Assembly (NCBI GenBank): GCA_963762965.1
Contig: CAVXME010000001.1
Coordinates: forward strand, 2,170,001 to 2,234,000
From: DATBAX01 sp963762965
Lineage (GTDB): Bacteria > Acidobacteriota > Terriglobia > Terriglobales > Acidobacteriaceae
Length of the DNA: 64,000 nt
Direction of reading: 5' to 3'
The notes under the pieces were generated by a model. The model made no database searches, had not been told where the DNA came from, and worked only from the letters and a program-made list of their open reading frames with translations. Positions 26,919 through 35,104 of this stretch are shown here, piece by piece; positions within the stretch are counted from its first letter, which is position 1, and every line of letters begins with the position of its first letter. The translations under genes were made by a program, and so were the position numbers.

Positions 26919-27926
26919 ATGACGAAGCAGATCAGAATCCTGGTGACAGGTGCCGGTGGATTTATCGGCCACCATTTAGTGAATCGGCTAAAAGATGATG
27001 GACACTGGGTACGTGGGGTTGACGTTAAGCCACCGGATTATGAGCCAAGCCGGGCCGACGAGTTCGAGATGCTGGACCTGCGAAAGTACGATAGCTGTCT
27101 TCAGGCGGCGCGGGGCCAAATTGACCACGTCTACAATCTGGCAGCGGATATGGGAGGGATAGGCTACATCAGCGCCTCCCGCGCCGGAATTGCCAGGAAC
27201 AACATCCTTATTAATGCGCACATGCTCGAAGCGGCGCGGCTGAACGGCATAACTCGCTTTCTCTTCTCGTCTTCAGCCTGCGTTTATGCTGGCTATAAAC
27301 AACAGGACGCTGACATCAGTCCGTTGCGCGAAGAAGATGCCTACCCGGCTGACCCCGAACCGGGCTATGGCTGGGAGAAGCTTTTCAGTGAAGAACTATG
27401 CCGTTATTACCAGCGGGACTACGGCTTCGATACTCGCATCGTCCGTTTTCACAATGTGTATGGGCCGCTCGGCACTTACGAAGGAGGCAAGGAAAAAGCC
27501 CCGGCGGCGATCTCTCGGAAAGTGGCTTTGGCTAACGATGGTGACGAAATTGAGATCTGGGGTGATGGAAAGCAGACCCGATCATTCATGCACGTGGATG
27601 ACTGCGTTGAAGGCTTGATTCGGATCATGGCCTCGACCTATCACGAGCCACTGAATCTGGGAACCTCGACAATGATCAGCATTGACGAGCTGGTGGACTT
27701 GGTCTCGGCGATCGCGGGCAAACGCCTGGTCAAGCGTCATGACCTGACAAAACCGCAGGGCGTTCGCGGACGCAACAGCGACAACTCCCGTCTATTCCAA
27801 GTTTTGGGATGGGAAGCCTCTATTTCACTCGAAGTCGGCCTCGAAGTCACCTATCGCTGGATTGAGAACGAACTCAGGGCTCGAGGTGCTTTCTCCGAAA
27901 CCCGGACGGCGCAAGCTGCTGATTGA
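26919..27926 (+). CDS. GDP-mannose 3,5-epimerase-like NAD-dependent epimerase
   Basis: A 335-residue extended short-chain dehydrogenase/reductase. The NAD-binding loop GAGGFIG lies at residues 11-17, and the catalytic pair Y-x-x-x-K is Tyr150/Lys154. It also has features specific to plant-type GDP-mannose 3,5-epimerase: ADMGGIGYI, SSSAC with Cys121, RFHNVYGPLGTYEGGKEKAPAA, WGDGKQTRSF and GVRGRNSDN. That enzyme converts GDP-D-mannose to GDP-L-galactose or GDP-L-gulose. In this locus it would supply an L-hexose for the EPS. It follows the WecG-type gene after 67 bases. The assignment rests on remembered motif agreement and would need a phylogeny to exclude a related epimerase. Confidence 0.85.
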   Translation: MTKQIRILVTGAGGFIGHHLVNRLKDDGHWVRGVDVKPPDYEPSRADEFEMLDLRKYDSCLQAARGQIDHVYNLAADMGGIGYISASRAGIARNNILINAHMLEAARLNGITRFLFSSSACVYAGYKQQDADISPLREEDAYPADPEPGYGWEKLFSEELCRYYQRDYGFDTRIVRFHNVYGPLGTYEGGKEKAPAAISRKVALANDGDEIEIWGDGKQTRSFMHVDDCVEGLIRIMASTYHEPLNLGTSTMISIDELVDLVSAIAGKRLVKRHDLTKPQGVRGRNSDNSRLFQVLGWEASISLEVGLEVTYRWIENELRARGAFSETRTAQAAD

Positions 27927-28029
27927 GAGGTATCAGACTCGCTTGCACTGTATGTTTGGTTGCGATCAAGCAAACAAATCTGGATAGATAGCCAATCTAC
28001 GCCCCGTCCGGCGGAACCGATCAGAGAAA

Positions 28030-29316
28030 ATGAGACTCTTGCTTTCTGCCTATGCTTGCAGACCGAATGCCGGTAGTGAGCCGGGGTGCGGCTGGAACTG
28101 GGCGACTCACCTAGCAGCTCGCGGAATTGAAGTCCATGTTTTGGTTGCAAAACGCAATCAGGAAGCGATCGAGGCCGGACTACGGTCGAACCCTAAAGCG
28201 AATCTTCATTTTACCTATGTGCCTGTGCCTTACGAATGGGCTAAAAAGAGCGAGTCCTTTCACTACTCGTGGTGGCAGGTCGCAGCGTTGCAGGCAGCCA
28301 GGGAGCTTGCCAGCAAGTTTCAATTTCAGCTAGCGCACCACGTAACTTACGCTAGTCTTCATGTTCCCACACAATTGTGGCGGTTGGGAATTCCCGTGGT
28401 GTTTGGCCCAGTAGGCGGAGGTCAGACTACCCCGGTAAGCATGTTGTCATATTTCGGTGCAGAGAAATCCAAAGAGCAGCGGCGCTCTTCAATCACTAAA
28501 GCGCTCAGGTTCTCACCTCTTCACCGACAGTGGTTACGACGAATGAGTTTCGTCTTGGCAGCCAACCGCGACACACTAAATATCGTTCAAACATTGGGAT
28601 GCAAGAATACGAGCCTGATGTGCGACACCGCAATTGCAACGAACTACTTTGCGGAAGGATCTCGAAGTGTTGAAACTCGGGATTCTAGCGAGCGAAATGC
28701 GGAAGAACGAAACAGGCCGCTTAGACTTCTTTGGGTAGGACGAATGCTTGCGCGAAAAGCGCTTCCGCTGGCGCTCGATGCTCTAAGAGAAGTTCGTAAT
28801 GATGTGGCGTTGACCATTGCAGGCGATGGAATGGATCCACGAACCGTTCATCAGATGATTCAAGAGCGCAATCTTCAGCACAGGGTATTTTGGAAAGGCA
28901 GTCGCATGACCGTGCCGGAGCTGCGAGAGGCCTACGCAGAGCATGATGCGCTTCTCTTCACCAGCCTGCGCGATTCGTTTGGGTCCCAGTTGCTTGAGGC
29001 GATGGCCATGGGACTTCCCGTCATCACTCTGGATTTGCATGGGGCCCACGATTGGTTGCCGAACGCGGCATCTTTAAAAGTCCCGGTTGGCTGCCCTGAG
29101 GAAACGGTCCGGAATCTCGCAGGCGCGATTGAAGAATATGCTTCATTGTCCCCGCTGAACAGGAATCACATGTCGATGCAAGCCTGGACTTGGGCTAAGA
29201 CGCACACTTGGTGGGCTCGCGCTGAATTTTGCGAACGACTCTATCAGAATATTCTGTCCGGAGCCCCTGTCTTGGAAAGTGCTCCCGCCTCGAAGGTAGC
29301 GGTCGTCGATATTTGA
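28030..29316 (+). CDS. Glycosyltransferase family 4
   Basis: A 428-residue GT-B enzyme. The N-terminal domain opens LLLSAYACRPNAGSEPGCGW and includes FGPVGGGQTTP, features of a GT4 subgroup common in EPS loci. The C-terminal domain has LLWVGRMLARKALPLALDA and the donor-binding region DSFGSQLLEAMAMGLPVI. It should extend the lipid-linked repeat unit. A gap of 103 bases separates it from the epimerase gene and no hairpin is obvious there. Donor and acceptor are unknown. Confidence 0.9.
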   Translation: MRLLLSAYACRPNAGSEPGCGWNWATHLAARGIEVHVLVAKRNQEAIEAGLRSNPKANLHFTYVPVPYEWAKKSESFHYSWWQVAALQAARELASKFQFQLAHHVTYASLHVPTQLWRLGIPVVFGPVGGGQTTPVSMLSYFGAEKSKEQRRSSITKALRFSPLHRQWLRRMSFVLAANRDTLNIVQTLGCKNTSLMCDTAIATNYFAEGSRSVETRDSSERNAEERNRPLRLLWVGRMLARKALPLALDALREVRNDVALTIAGDGMDPRTVHQMIQERNLQHRVFWKGSRMTVPELREAYAEHDALLFTSLRDSFGSQLLEAMAMGLPVITLDLHGAHDWLPNAASLKVPVGCPEETVRNLAGAIEEYASLSPLNRNHMSMQAWTWAKTHTWWARAEFCERLYQNILSGAPVLESAPASKVAVVDI

Positions 29317-29387
29317 ACGATTACTCCGCAACATTCTAGGGTATCGCTACTCGATCTTCAGTTTAGTCGTAAAAGTCGGATTCAGAT

Positions 29388-30845
29388 ATGAACGATACAA
29401 TCTTAACTTATCCGGTTAGACCCGCACGGAGGCTAGCCAGGGTACTTCGTGGCATTCTAGGTTTTTGCTTTATTGCAATGGTCGCGATTGTGGTCTTGGG
29501 CGGGGCTTCGCTGGACTTATTTCAATTTCTCCTCTGGTGCGCAATCTTTTTTTCCGGTCTTTTTCTGGCGCGGCCCCTATCCGGGAGGGCTCTTGTTGGA
29601 GAAAGAGAATCAGTCCTACCCTCCGTTTTGGTGATTTGGACGTTCTTGATGATCTCCGAAGCAATATTCGTTCACAATCAAACGACCGCCAGCGCCGAAA
29701 AAGGGAATGTTGACCCTAGTGCGATCTTCCAGGCTGCCTCCTGGATACTATCCTTCTTAACACTCACTTTCATTAGCTGCTTCCGACCCGCTTACCTCCG
29801 ACGCTTGTTTGTCGGCCCATTAAAGTGGGCATCCATTTTCGCCATCGTCGTAGTGATCTCATGTCCACTTTCGGCGAAGCCTATGTACTCGACAGCGCTG
29901 GCATTTAAGCTTTGTGTGATCGTTTTGGTGCTTTCCGCGATTGGAGAAGCAATTGAAGATAAAGCGGGCATCTCTAAGCTCTTTGCAGCGCTTTTCTTGG
30001 GAATACTGATTACGGTATCGATGCAGTTCGTTGCGCCGTTTCTCAGGGGAGGACCAATTTTCGAGAATGGGCGGCTCGGAGCGATGATTGGACTTTCAGG
30101 TACTTGCGGTATCCTTTTGCTTTTGAGCATTCTATTCCTCTGGCTCAAAAAGAACCCCTGGTTTCTTCTCTGCGGATTTTATTCCGTCGTGGTGATGATG
30201 TTGGCCGGCACCAAGGGCGGCATGGTTGCCAGCTTCGTGTCCCTCATGATGTTCTTCCTACTGCTGAAAAGGCCGGCACAGGCTATTGTTGTAAGCCTCG
30301 TATTCGGTGTCATTTTTATACTCTGCCTCCTATTCACCCCACTGGGCAGCACCCTGGAGAAATATAGCGAGTCCGGCAATGCGACTACCCTTACCGGCCG
30401 AACCAATCTCTGGTCCGCGACCTGGCCCGAACTTGAGACACACCCGATACTCGGCAAAGGATATCGCGACTCAAGATTCCTATCGGAGGAGGTTCCAGGC
30501 GCATTCGCGGAAGCGGGCAATATGCACAATTCCTTTTTGGAGGTGTTGTACAACACTGGCCTGGCAGGGCTCGTCCCCATAGTGGCAATGAATGTCTGTA
30601 TCGTGGTCAATCTCAGGCGCGCGTTGATACGACCTTCGACGCTACAACTGCGATACTACGCAGCGGCAGGGTTTGCTTTGTACATACACTTGTTTGTCTG
30701 GGGATTAGTCTCAGTAACCTTTGGTGGTGCCCCGGACAATCGATTCATGACATTTTTTGCGCTCCTCGTGATCAGTATGTTTCTGAGAGGCCAATCCGAC
30801 AAGGAGTATCGGAACAAGATCTATGGCGCAAGCGATTCCCGATAG
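29388..30845 (+). CDS. O-antigen ligase/polymerase family membrane protein (Wzy-like)
   Basis: A 485-residue polytopic protein with about eleven or twelve hydrophobic segments. The large loop before the last helices carries TGRTNLWSATWPELETHPILGKG and MHNSFLEVLYNTG, the arginine- and histidine-containing signature of the Wzy_C family. In a locus with a Wza-like export protein and a Wzz-like chain-length protein it is most likely the polymerase that joins repeat units in the periplasm. A ligase role cannot be excluded from sequence. The following glycosyltransferase gene overlaps its last 23 bases. Confidence 0.88.
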   Translation: MNDTILTYPVRPARRLARVLRGILGFCFIAMVAIVVLGGASLDLFQFLLWCAIFFSGLFLARPLSGRALVGERESVLPSVLVIWTFLMISEAIFVHNQTTASAEKGNVDPSAIFQAASWILSFLTLTFISCFRPAYLRRLFVGPLKWASIFAIVVVISCPLSAKPMYSTALAFKLCVIVLVLSAIGEAIEDKAGISKLFAALFLGILITVSMQFVAPFLRGGPIFENGRLGAMIGLSGTCGILLLLSILFLWLKKNPWFLLCGFYSVVVMMLAGTKGGMVASFVSLMMFFLLLKRPAQAIVVSLVFGVIFILCLLFTPLGSTLEKYSESGNATTLTGRTNLWSATWPELETHPILGKGYRDSRFLSEEVPGAFAEAGNMHNSFLEVLYNTGLAGLVPIVAMNVCIVVNLRRALIRPSTLQLRYYAAAGFALYIHLFVWGLVSVTFGGAPDNRFMTFFALLVISMFLRGQSDKEYRNKIYGASDSR

Positions 30846-32088
30846 CATCGCGGATACGGGAACTTATCGAATCGAGAAAGACACTCGAGTGGCTTGGGTC
30901 TTTCCGCTTCTGGCGAGGACACATTACTGGCAGCCCGTTTTTAGGGAGTTCACTCGGCTGCTGCCACATACCAGGATTTTCACTGGGTTGTGGGGCGGCT
31001 TTGCTCCGGGTTATGAAGGGACTTTCGACCTGCGCATCATTGAGGGAACTCGGACCGTAACACTCAAGAGCAACAATCACGGGGAAGGATACGAATCCAG
31101 TTTTTGTTGGGCTCCCCTCTCTATCGTTAATGAATTGGCGAAATTCAAGCCGGACGTTGTCTTTACAACCGGCTTTGGGGTTTGGACTCTGTGTGCGCTC
31201 CTATACAAACTGGTGAGTGGTGCGAAAGTCATCGTGCTTTGGGATGGCTGCTCGGCTTACTCGTCGTCCCGCATTTCGCGGGTGCGGCACTGGATTCGCC
31301 GTGCCATGGCGCCCTTCATCGACTTTGGCGTGAGCAACATGCGGGAGGGAGTAGCCTATATGAGCGAGGTTTTGGGCATTCCCAATAAGCGACTGCTGTC
31401 TTATCCCTATCAGGTGGCTGATTTGGCGATACTCGATTCCACTGCGAGCGATCATCGCGTTCCCGAAAGGATGAGACCTTGTTTTTTATTTGTGGGTGCC
31501 ATCAATGCCCGCAAGGGCTGGCGCTATCTGTTAGAAGCTGCCTGCCTGCTGGTCAAGAGAGGGATTGACCAGTTCTCGGTAGTATTTGTCGGCGCGGGCA
31601 ACCAGGAAGAAGAACTGCTTGCAGGCATTGCAGATTATGGGCTTGGGCGAATCGCTCATCATGTGGGGCCAGTCCCATATCAACAAATCGCATCGTACTA
31701 TAAGGACGCCGATGTCTTTGTGTTCCCAACGACGGAGGACGTCTGGGGTCTAGTTTTGATAGAAGCGATGGCATTTGGCTTGCCGGTGATGTGCTCCAAG
31801 TACGCCGGCAGCAAAGAAATGGTGCAGCATGAAACAAATGGTTTCATTCTGGATCCCCGTGATGTTGAAGCCTTCGCACGATACATGGAAAGATTTATCA
31901 ACGACCCAAATCTGGTATTGGAGTTTGGAGCGCGGTCTCGCGAGCGCATTGCGCCGTTTACGAGTACCCGTGCCGCAGAAGTACTGGCGGGTGTGGCGTC
32001 GGAGCCTCGCCGAGCCGGTAGGAACAAACACAACTTTGGCAACGTCGAGCGCGATCTGAGCGTTGTTTTACGATCACCGCCGCAATGA
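30823..32088 (+). CDS. Glycosyltransferase family 4
   Basis: A 421-residue GT-B enzyme whose start overlaps the polymerase gene, suggesting coupling. The N-terminal half includes RVAWVFPLLARTHYW and a VVFTTGFG segment; the C-terminal half has CFLFVGAINARKGWRYLLEA and the donor-binding EDVWGLVLIEAMAFGLPVM with the two conserved glutamates. It should contribute to repeat-unit assembly. The last 40 or so residues are Arg-rich and not conserved by eye. A 147-base gap with a hairpin separates it from the sulfotransferase. Confidence 0.9.
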   Translation: MAQAIPDSIADTGTYRIEKDTRVAWVFPLLARTHYWQPVFREFTRLLPHTRIFTGLWGGFAPGYEGTFDLRIIEGTRTVTLKSNNHGEGYESSFCWAPLSIVNELAKFKPDVVFTTGFGVWTLCALLYKLVSGAKVIVLWDGCSAYSSSRISRVRHWIRRAMAPFIDFGVSNMREGVAYMSEVLGIPNKRLLSYPYQVADLAILDSTASDHRVPERMRPCFLFVGAINARKGWRYLLEAACLLVKRGIDQFSVVFVGAGNQEEELLAGIADYGLGRIAHHVGPVPYQQIASYYKDADVFVFPTTEDVWGLVLIEAMAFGLPVMCSKYAGSKEMVQHETNGFILDPRDVEAFARYMERFINDPNLVLEFGARSRERIAPFTSTRAAEVLAGVASEPRRAGRNKHNFGNVERDLSVVLRSPPQ

Positions 32089-32122
32089 GAGTTTTTAGGC
32101 GCCGAAATCAATAGCAGGTTTG

Positions 32123-32142
32123 TCGCGCTCTGTTAAGCGCGA
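32123..32142. repeat. 7-bp inverted repeat between glycosyltransferase and sulfotransferase genes
   Basis: TCGCGCT (32123-32129) and AGCGCGA (32136-32142) form a stem with a 6-base loop in the 147-base intergenic gap. There is no T-run after it, so termination is uncertain. It may protect an mRNA end or attenuate expression of the downstream tailoring genes. Confidence 0.4.
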
Positions 32143-32235
32143 TGACATTCTAGGCTTATACCATAGCGATCACTCCGGACAAGTCTCCCCAGGTGATCTG
32201 CTCAGGTTGGTTCTCGCGCCACAATGTGAGATGTA

Positions 32236-33345
32236 ATGACAAATGCAATCCTGGATCTCGACAAGCCCTCGGCGGCTACGTCTAGTGTCTCGCGGCCATT
32301 GTTTGTCGTAAGCATCTGGCGGTCGGGTTCTTCTCTCCTGTACACCCTGCTTAATCAACATTCTGAGATCGCGCTGTTGTACGAGGCCGACCTTCCACAG
32401 CTACAGCTTTTCTTGGGGAGGCATTTTCGACGTGGGACATGGCGGGAGAGGTGGGAATTCTGGAATCAGGGACCTTCGAGACACGGGATTGCCATCGAAT
32501 CCATGCCCGTGAGTGTTTCCAATGCGTGGGACGCCGCACGCGAAGTGTACCAACAGGTTGCACGGCGCAAACAGGCAACTATTTGGGGCGAGAAGACACC
32601 ACACGCGTTCGACGGTATATTGTGTTTGGCTGACAAGTTCCCGGATGCTCGTTTCATTTTTCTTTGGAGAGACATAAATGCGGTAATGGAAAGCATTTGG
32701 CGAGCGGCTCTTACCGAACGGTTTTTCAGGAAGGCAGGCATTGCAACTAAAGCATTAATTGGAAACGAAAAGCTGAGGCAGGCCTGCGATGTCTTGAAGA
32801 GCCGGTTCCGATTGGTACACGAGGTCAACTATGAAGATCTCACGTCGAATACGTCTGAGTGCATGAGGCAGATTTGCCTGTTTCTCGAATTACCCTTCGA
32901 ATCCCGAATAACCTCTCTCGAAGGGGCTGAGAGGTCCGCCATATTTTCGGGTCAGCATCATGCAATGGTCAGAGGTGAGCGGGTGTTCGGTCAAAGAAAA
33001 CAGCCCGCTCTTCTTTCGCCGGCTCTCAAGGCTAAAGTCGACCGTTATATCTGCCGTTGGAAACGCCGCTATCAGGGAAAATGGCCCAAGTATCCTCTCC
33101 AACTTCCTGAAAGTACCAGGCCACCCAGTACGATTGAACTCTGGCGCGATCGGATTACCTATCAACTGTTACGTTGTCAGGAGAAGATGGTCGCCATGAT
33201 CTACGCGGTCGTTCCGATAGAGTTTGCCCGTTGGTTGCGCTGCTGGCTCCGACGACGCGTTCGTGCACAAGGATCGATTCCAAATGTCGTTATGAATCGC
33301 CCAGGAGTGAGTCATTCTGAGGGCCAGTACCGGGACAATGAATAA
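32236..33345 (+). CDS. Sulfotransferase family protein (PAPS-dependent), divergent member
   Basis: A 369-residue enzyme predicted to move sulfate from PAPS to a carbohydrate hydroxyl. The 5'-phosphosulfate loop is VVSIWRSGSSLLYTLLN (about 26-42), and the 3'-phosphate site is FIFLWRDINAVMESIW (about 138-153) with the expected Arg and Ser. It belongs to a broader sulfotransferase group than the two downstream copies, to which it has no obvious overall similarity. The C-terminal part is basic. Its last 8 bases overlap the next methyltransferase gene. The acceptor is presumably the EPS or its precursor. Confidence 0.85.
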   Translation: MTNAILDLDKPSAATSSVSRPLFVVSIWRSGSSLLYTLLNQHSEIALLYEADLPQLQLFLGRHFRRGTWRERWEFWNQGPSRHGIAIESMPVSVSNAWDAAREVYQQVARRKQATIWGEKTPHAFDGILCLADKFPDARFIFLWRDINAVMESIWRAALTERFFRKAGIATKALIGNEKLRQACDVLKSRFRLVHEVNYEDLTSNTSECMRQICLFLELPFESRITSLEGAERSAIFSGQHHAMVRGERVFGQRKQPALLSPALKAKVDRYICRWKRRYQGKWPKYPLQLPESTRPPSTIELWRDRITYQLLRCQEKMVAMIYAVVPIEFARWLRCWLRRRVRAQGSIPNVVMNRPGVSHSEGQYRDNE

Positions 33346-34147
33346 GACGCCAGGCGAATTGTTCTTAAGAAAAGTTCGTGTAGCTCTGACACCCCGTTCA
33401 GCGCTCTTGCGCACCAGACTACAAAATGGCGCCATCGTAGAAGGGTACAACCGGTCAGGCTATGGCGGCCGCGGAGCTTATGTCTTTGGAGATTCGCTCG
33501 AGCCGGAACTCTTCTGCTTGCAGCATTTTCTGGGGGCGGGGCAAGTTTTCGTCGATGTTGGAGCGAACGTAGGTCTCTTCACGGTGAAAGCCGCCAAGGA
33601 AGTGGGTAACGGCGGTCTCGTGATTGCCATTGAACCCTTTATCGAGACCGCACTCCAGCTTACGAATAATGTACGTGCAAATGGCTTCACCAACGTTCGC
33701 GTACGAACTTTCTGCATTGGGCGTGATACGCAACAGACGCGCTTGCACTTGAATAAGGACAAGCCGAATTCCTTCAGTCTTGTCCCTCGAGACAATGCTG
33801 AGTCCATCTCTGTTTTGTCCGTTTCCCTCGACGATCTCTGCCGCTGGGAGAACCTGCAACGGCTCGACTACCTGAAAATTGACGCTGAAGGCGCAGAAGC
33901 AGCAGTGCTGGCGGGAGGGCAGGAAACGATTCGCCGTTTTCGTCCGATCGTGCAAGTGGAAGTGACCATCGGCGACAGTACCCTGGACCTGAACTATCGT
34001 AGGTTTACAGCGCCGAACAGCATGAACAATGTTTTCATCCCGGCGGAAAACGCCAACGCGCTCGAAACCGCGAAGAAATTAGGGTGGGCGGAGATCGCAC
34101 CAGCGGACAACCCACAGCGTCCCGTTTCACTAATGCAAGGCCGCTAA
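33338..34147 (+). CDS. FkbM family methyltransferase
   Basis: A 269-residue class I SAM-dependent methyltransferase. Motif I is VFVDVGANVGLFT (about 70-82), the acidic loop is VIAIEPFIETA, and the family-specific YLKIDAEGAEAAVLAGG follows (about 178-194). FkbM proteins usually make sugar O-methyl ethers in polysaccharides, glycopeptides or macrolides. It overlaps the sulfotransferase gene by 8 bases and lies directly before the ABC exporter genes, so methylation of a sugar before export is likely. Two other FkbM genes occur later in the locus. Confidence 0.9.
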   Translation: MNKTPGELFLRKVRVALTPRSALLRTRLQNGAIVEGYNRSGYGGRGAYVFGDSLEPELFCLQHFLGAGQVFVDVGANVGLFTVKAAKEVGNGGLVIAIEPFIETALQLTNNVRANGFTNVRVRTFCIGRDTQQTRLHLNKDKPNSFSLVPRDNAESISVLSVSLDDLCRWENLQRLDYLKIDAEGAEAAVLAGGQETIRRFRPIVQVEVTIGDSTLDLNYRRFTAPNSMNNVFIPAENANALETAKKLGWAEIAPADNPQRPVSLMQGR

Positions 34148-34149
34148 AC

Positions 34150-35088
34150 ATGGCTTCCATCGTCAACAGAAAAGACCCGGAGTTCGTCGTGGCTGGCACC
34201 GAGGCTACGGCGGAGGACCATTCCGTGATCAGGTCAGCCGCCCTCGATTTTCCGATTCAACATCAAAACCCAGCTCGTTACCGGATCGCTCCCGGAAGCG
34301 GTTGGCTGGACCTAAAGCTCGGCGAATTGTGGGACCATCGCGAACTGCTTTATTTCTTCGTGTGGCGTGACCTGAAAGTACGCTACAAGCAAACCGCTAT
34401 CGGAGCCCTGTGGGCTATTCTCCAGCCGTTCTTGACGATGCTGGTATTCAGTCTCTTCTTCGGGCGGTTGGCCCACATTCCGTCGAACGGCCTGCCGCAT
34501 TCGGTTTTTTACTACAGCGCTCTGCTCGCCTGGATTTATTTCGCAGGCGCACTCCAGCACGCCACTAACACAATGGTGGAAAACCAGCGAGTCATCACCA
34601 AGGTCTACTTCCCACGGCTGCTTTTGCCGATGTCTTCAGTGGTATCTGGGCTGGTGGACTTAGGGTTCGGATTTATTGTGTTTCTTGGAATGATGGCGTA
34701 CTACCGCATCGCACCTGGCCCGGCGATTCTACTGATGCCGCTTTTTCTGCTCTTGGCGGTCTTGACCGCACTGGGTGTTGGACTATGGCTTTCGGCATTG
34801 AACGCGATTTATCGTGACGTTCGCTACGTCGTGCCATTCCTGATTCAGTTTTGGATGTTCGCTTCGCCCGTGGCTTACCCGAGCAGCCTGGTGCCGGAGC
34901 GCTGGCGTGGGCTTTACGGTCTGAATCCCATGGCCGGAGTAGTGGAGGGCTTCCGCTGGTCTCTTACCGGCCACGGACAACCGCCCAGTCTCATGCTCGC
35001 CGTATCGGCGAGCATGGTCCTGCTTCTCTTGGCGGGCGGAGTAGCTTACTTTCAGAAGATGGAAGGCACGATAGCTGACGTTGTGTAG
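34150..35088 (+). CDS. ABC-2 type polysaccharide exporter permease (Wzm-like)
   Basis: A 312-residue inner-membrane protein with six predicted transmembrane helices after a roughly 70-residue cytoplasmic N terminus. The FVWRDLKVRYKQTAIGALWAILQP segment is the conserved coupling region of Wzm/TagG permeases; the C-terminal half has FWMFASPVAYP and LYGLNPMAGVVEGFRW. It pairs with the ATPase encoded 16 bases downstream to export a lipid-linked glycan. The ATG at 34150, two bases after the methyltransferase stop, is preferred to an in-frame start at 34084 inside that gene. Confidence 0.93.
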   Translation: MASIVNRKDPEFVVAGTEATAEDHSVIRSAALDFPIQHQNPARYRIAPGSGWLDLKLGELWDHRELLYFFVWRDLKVRYKQTAIGALWAILQPFLTMLVFSLFFGRLAHIPSNGLPHSVFYYSALLAWIYFAGALQHATNTMVENQRVITKVYFPRLLLPMSSVVSGLVDLGFGFIVFLGMMAYYRIAPGPAILLMPLFLLLAVLTALGVGLWLSALNAIYRDVRYVVPFLIQFWMFASPVAYPSSLVPERWRGLYGLNPMAGVVEGFRWSLTGHGQPPSLMLAVSASMVLLLLAGGVAYFQKMEGTIADVV

Positions 35089-35104
35089 CGGGTTCATTTG
35101 AATC

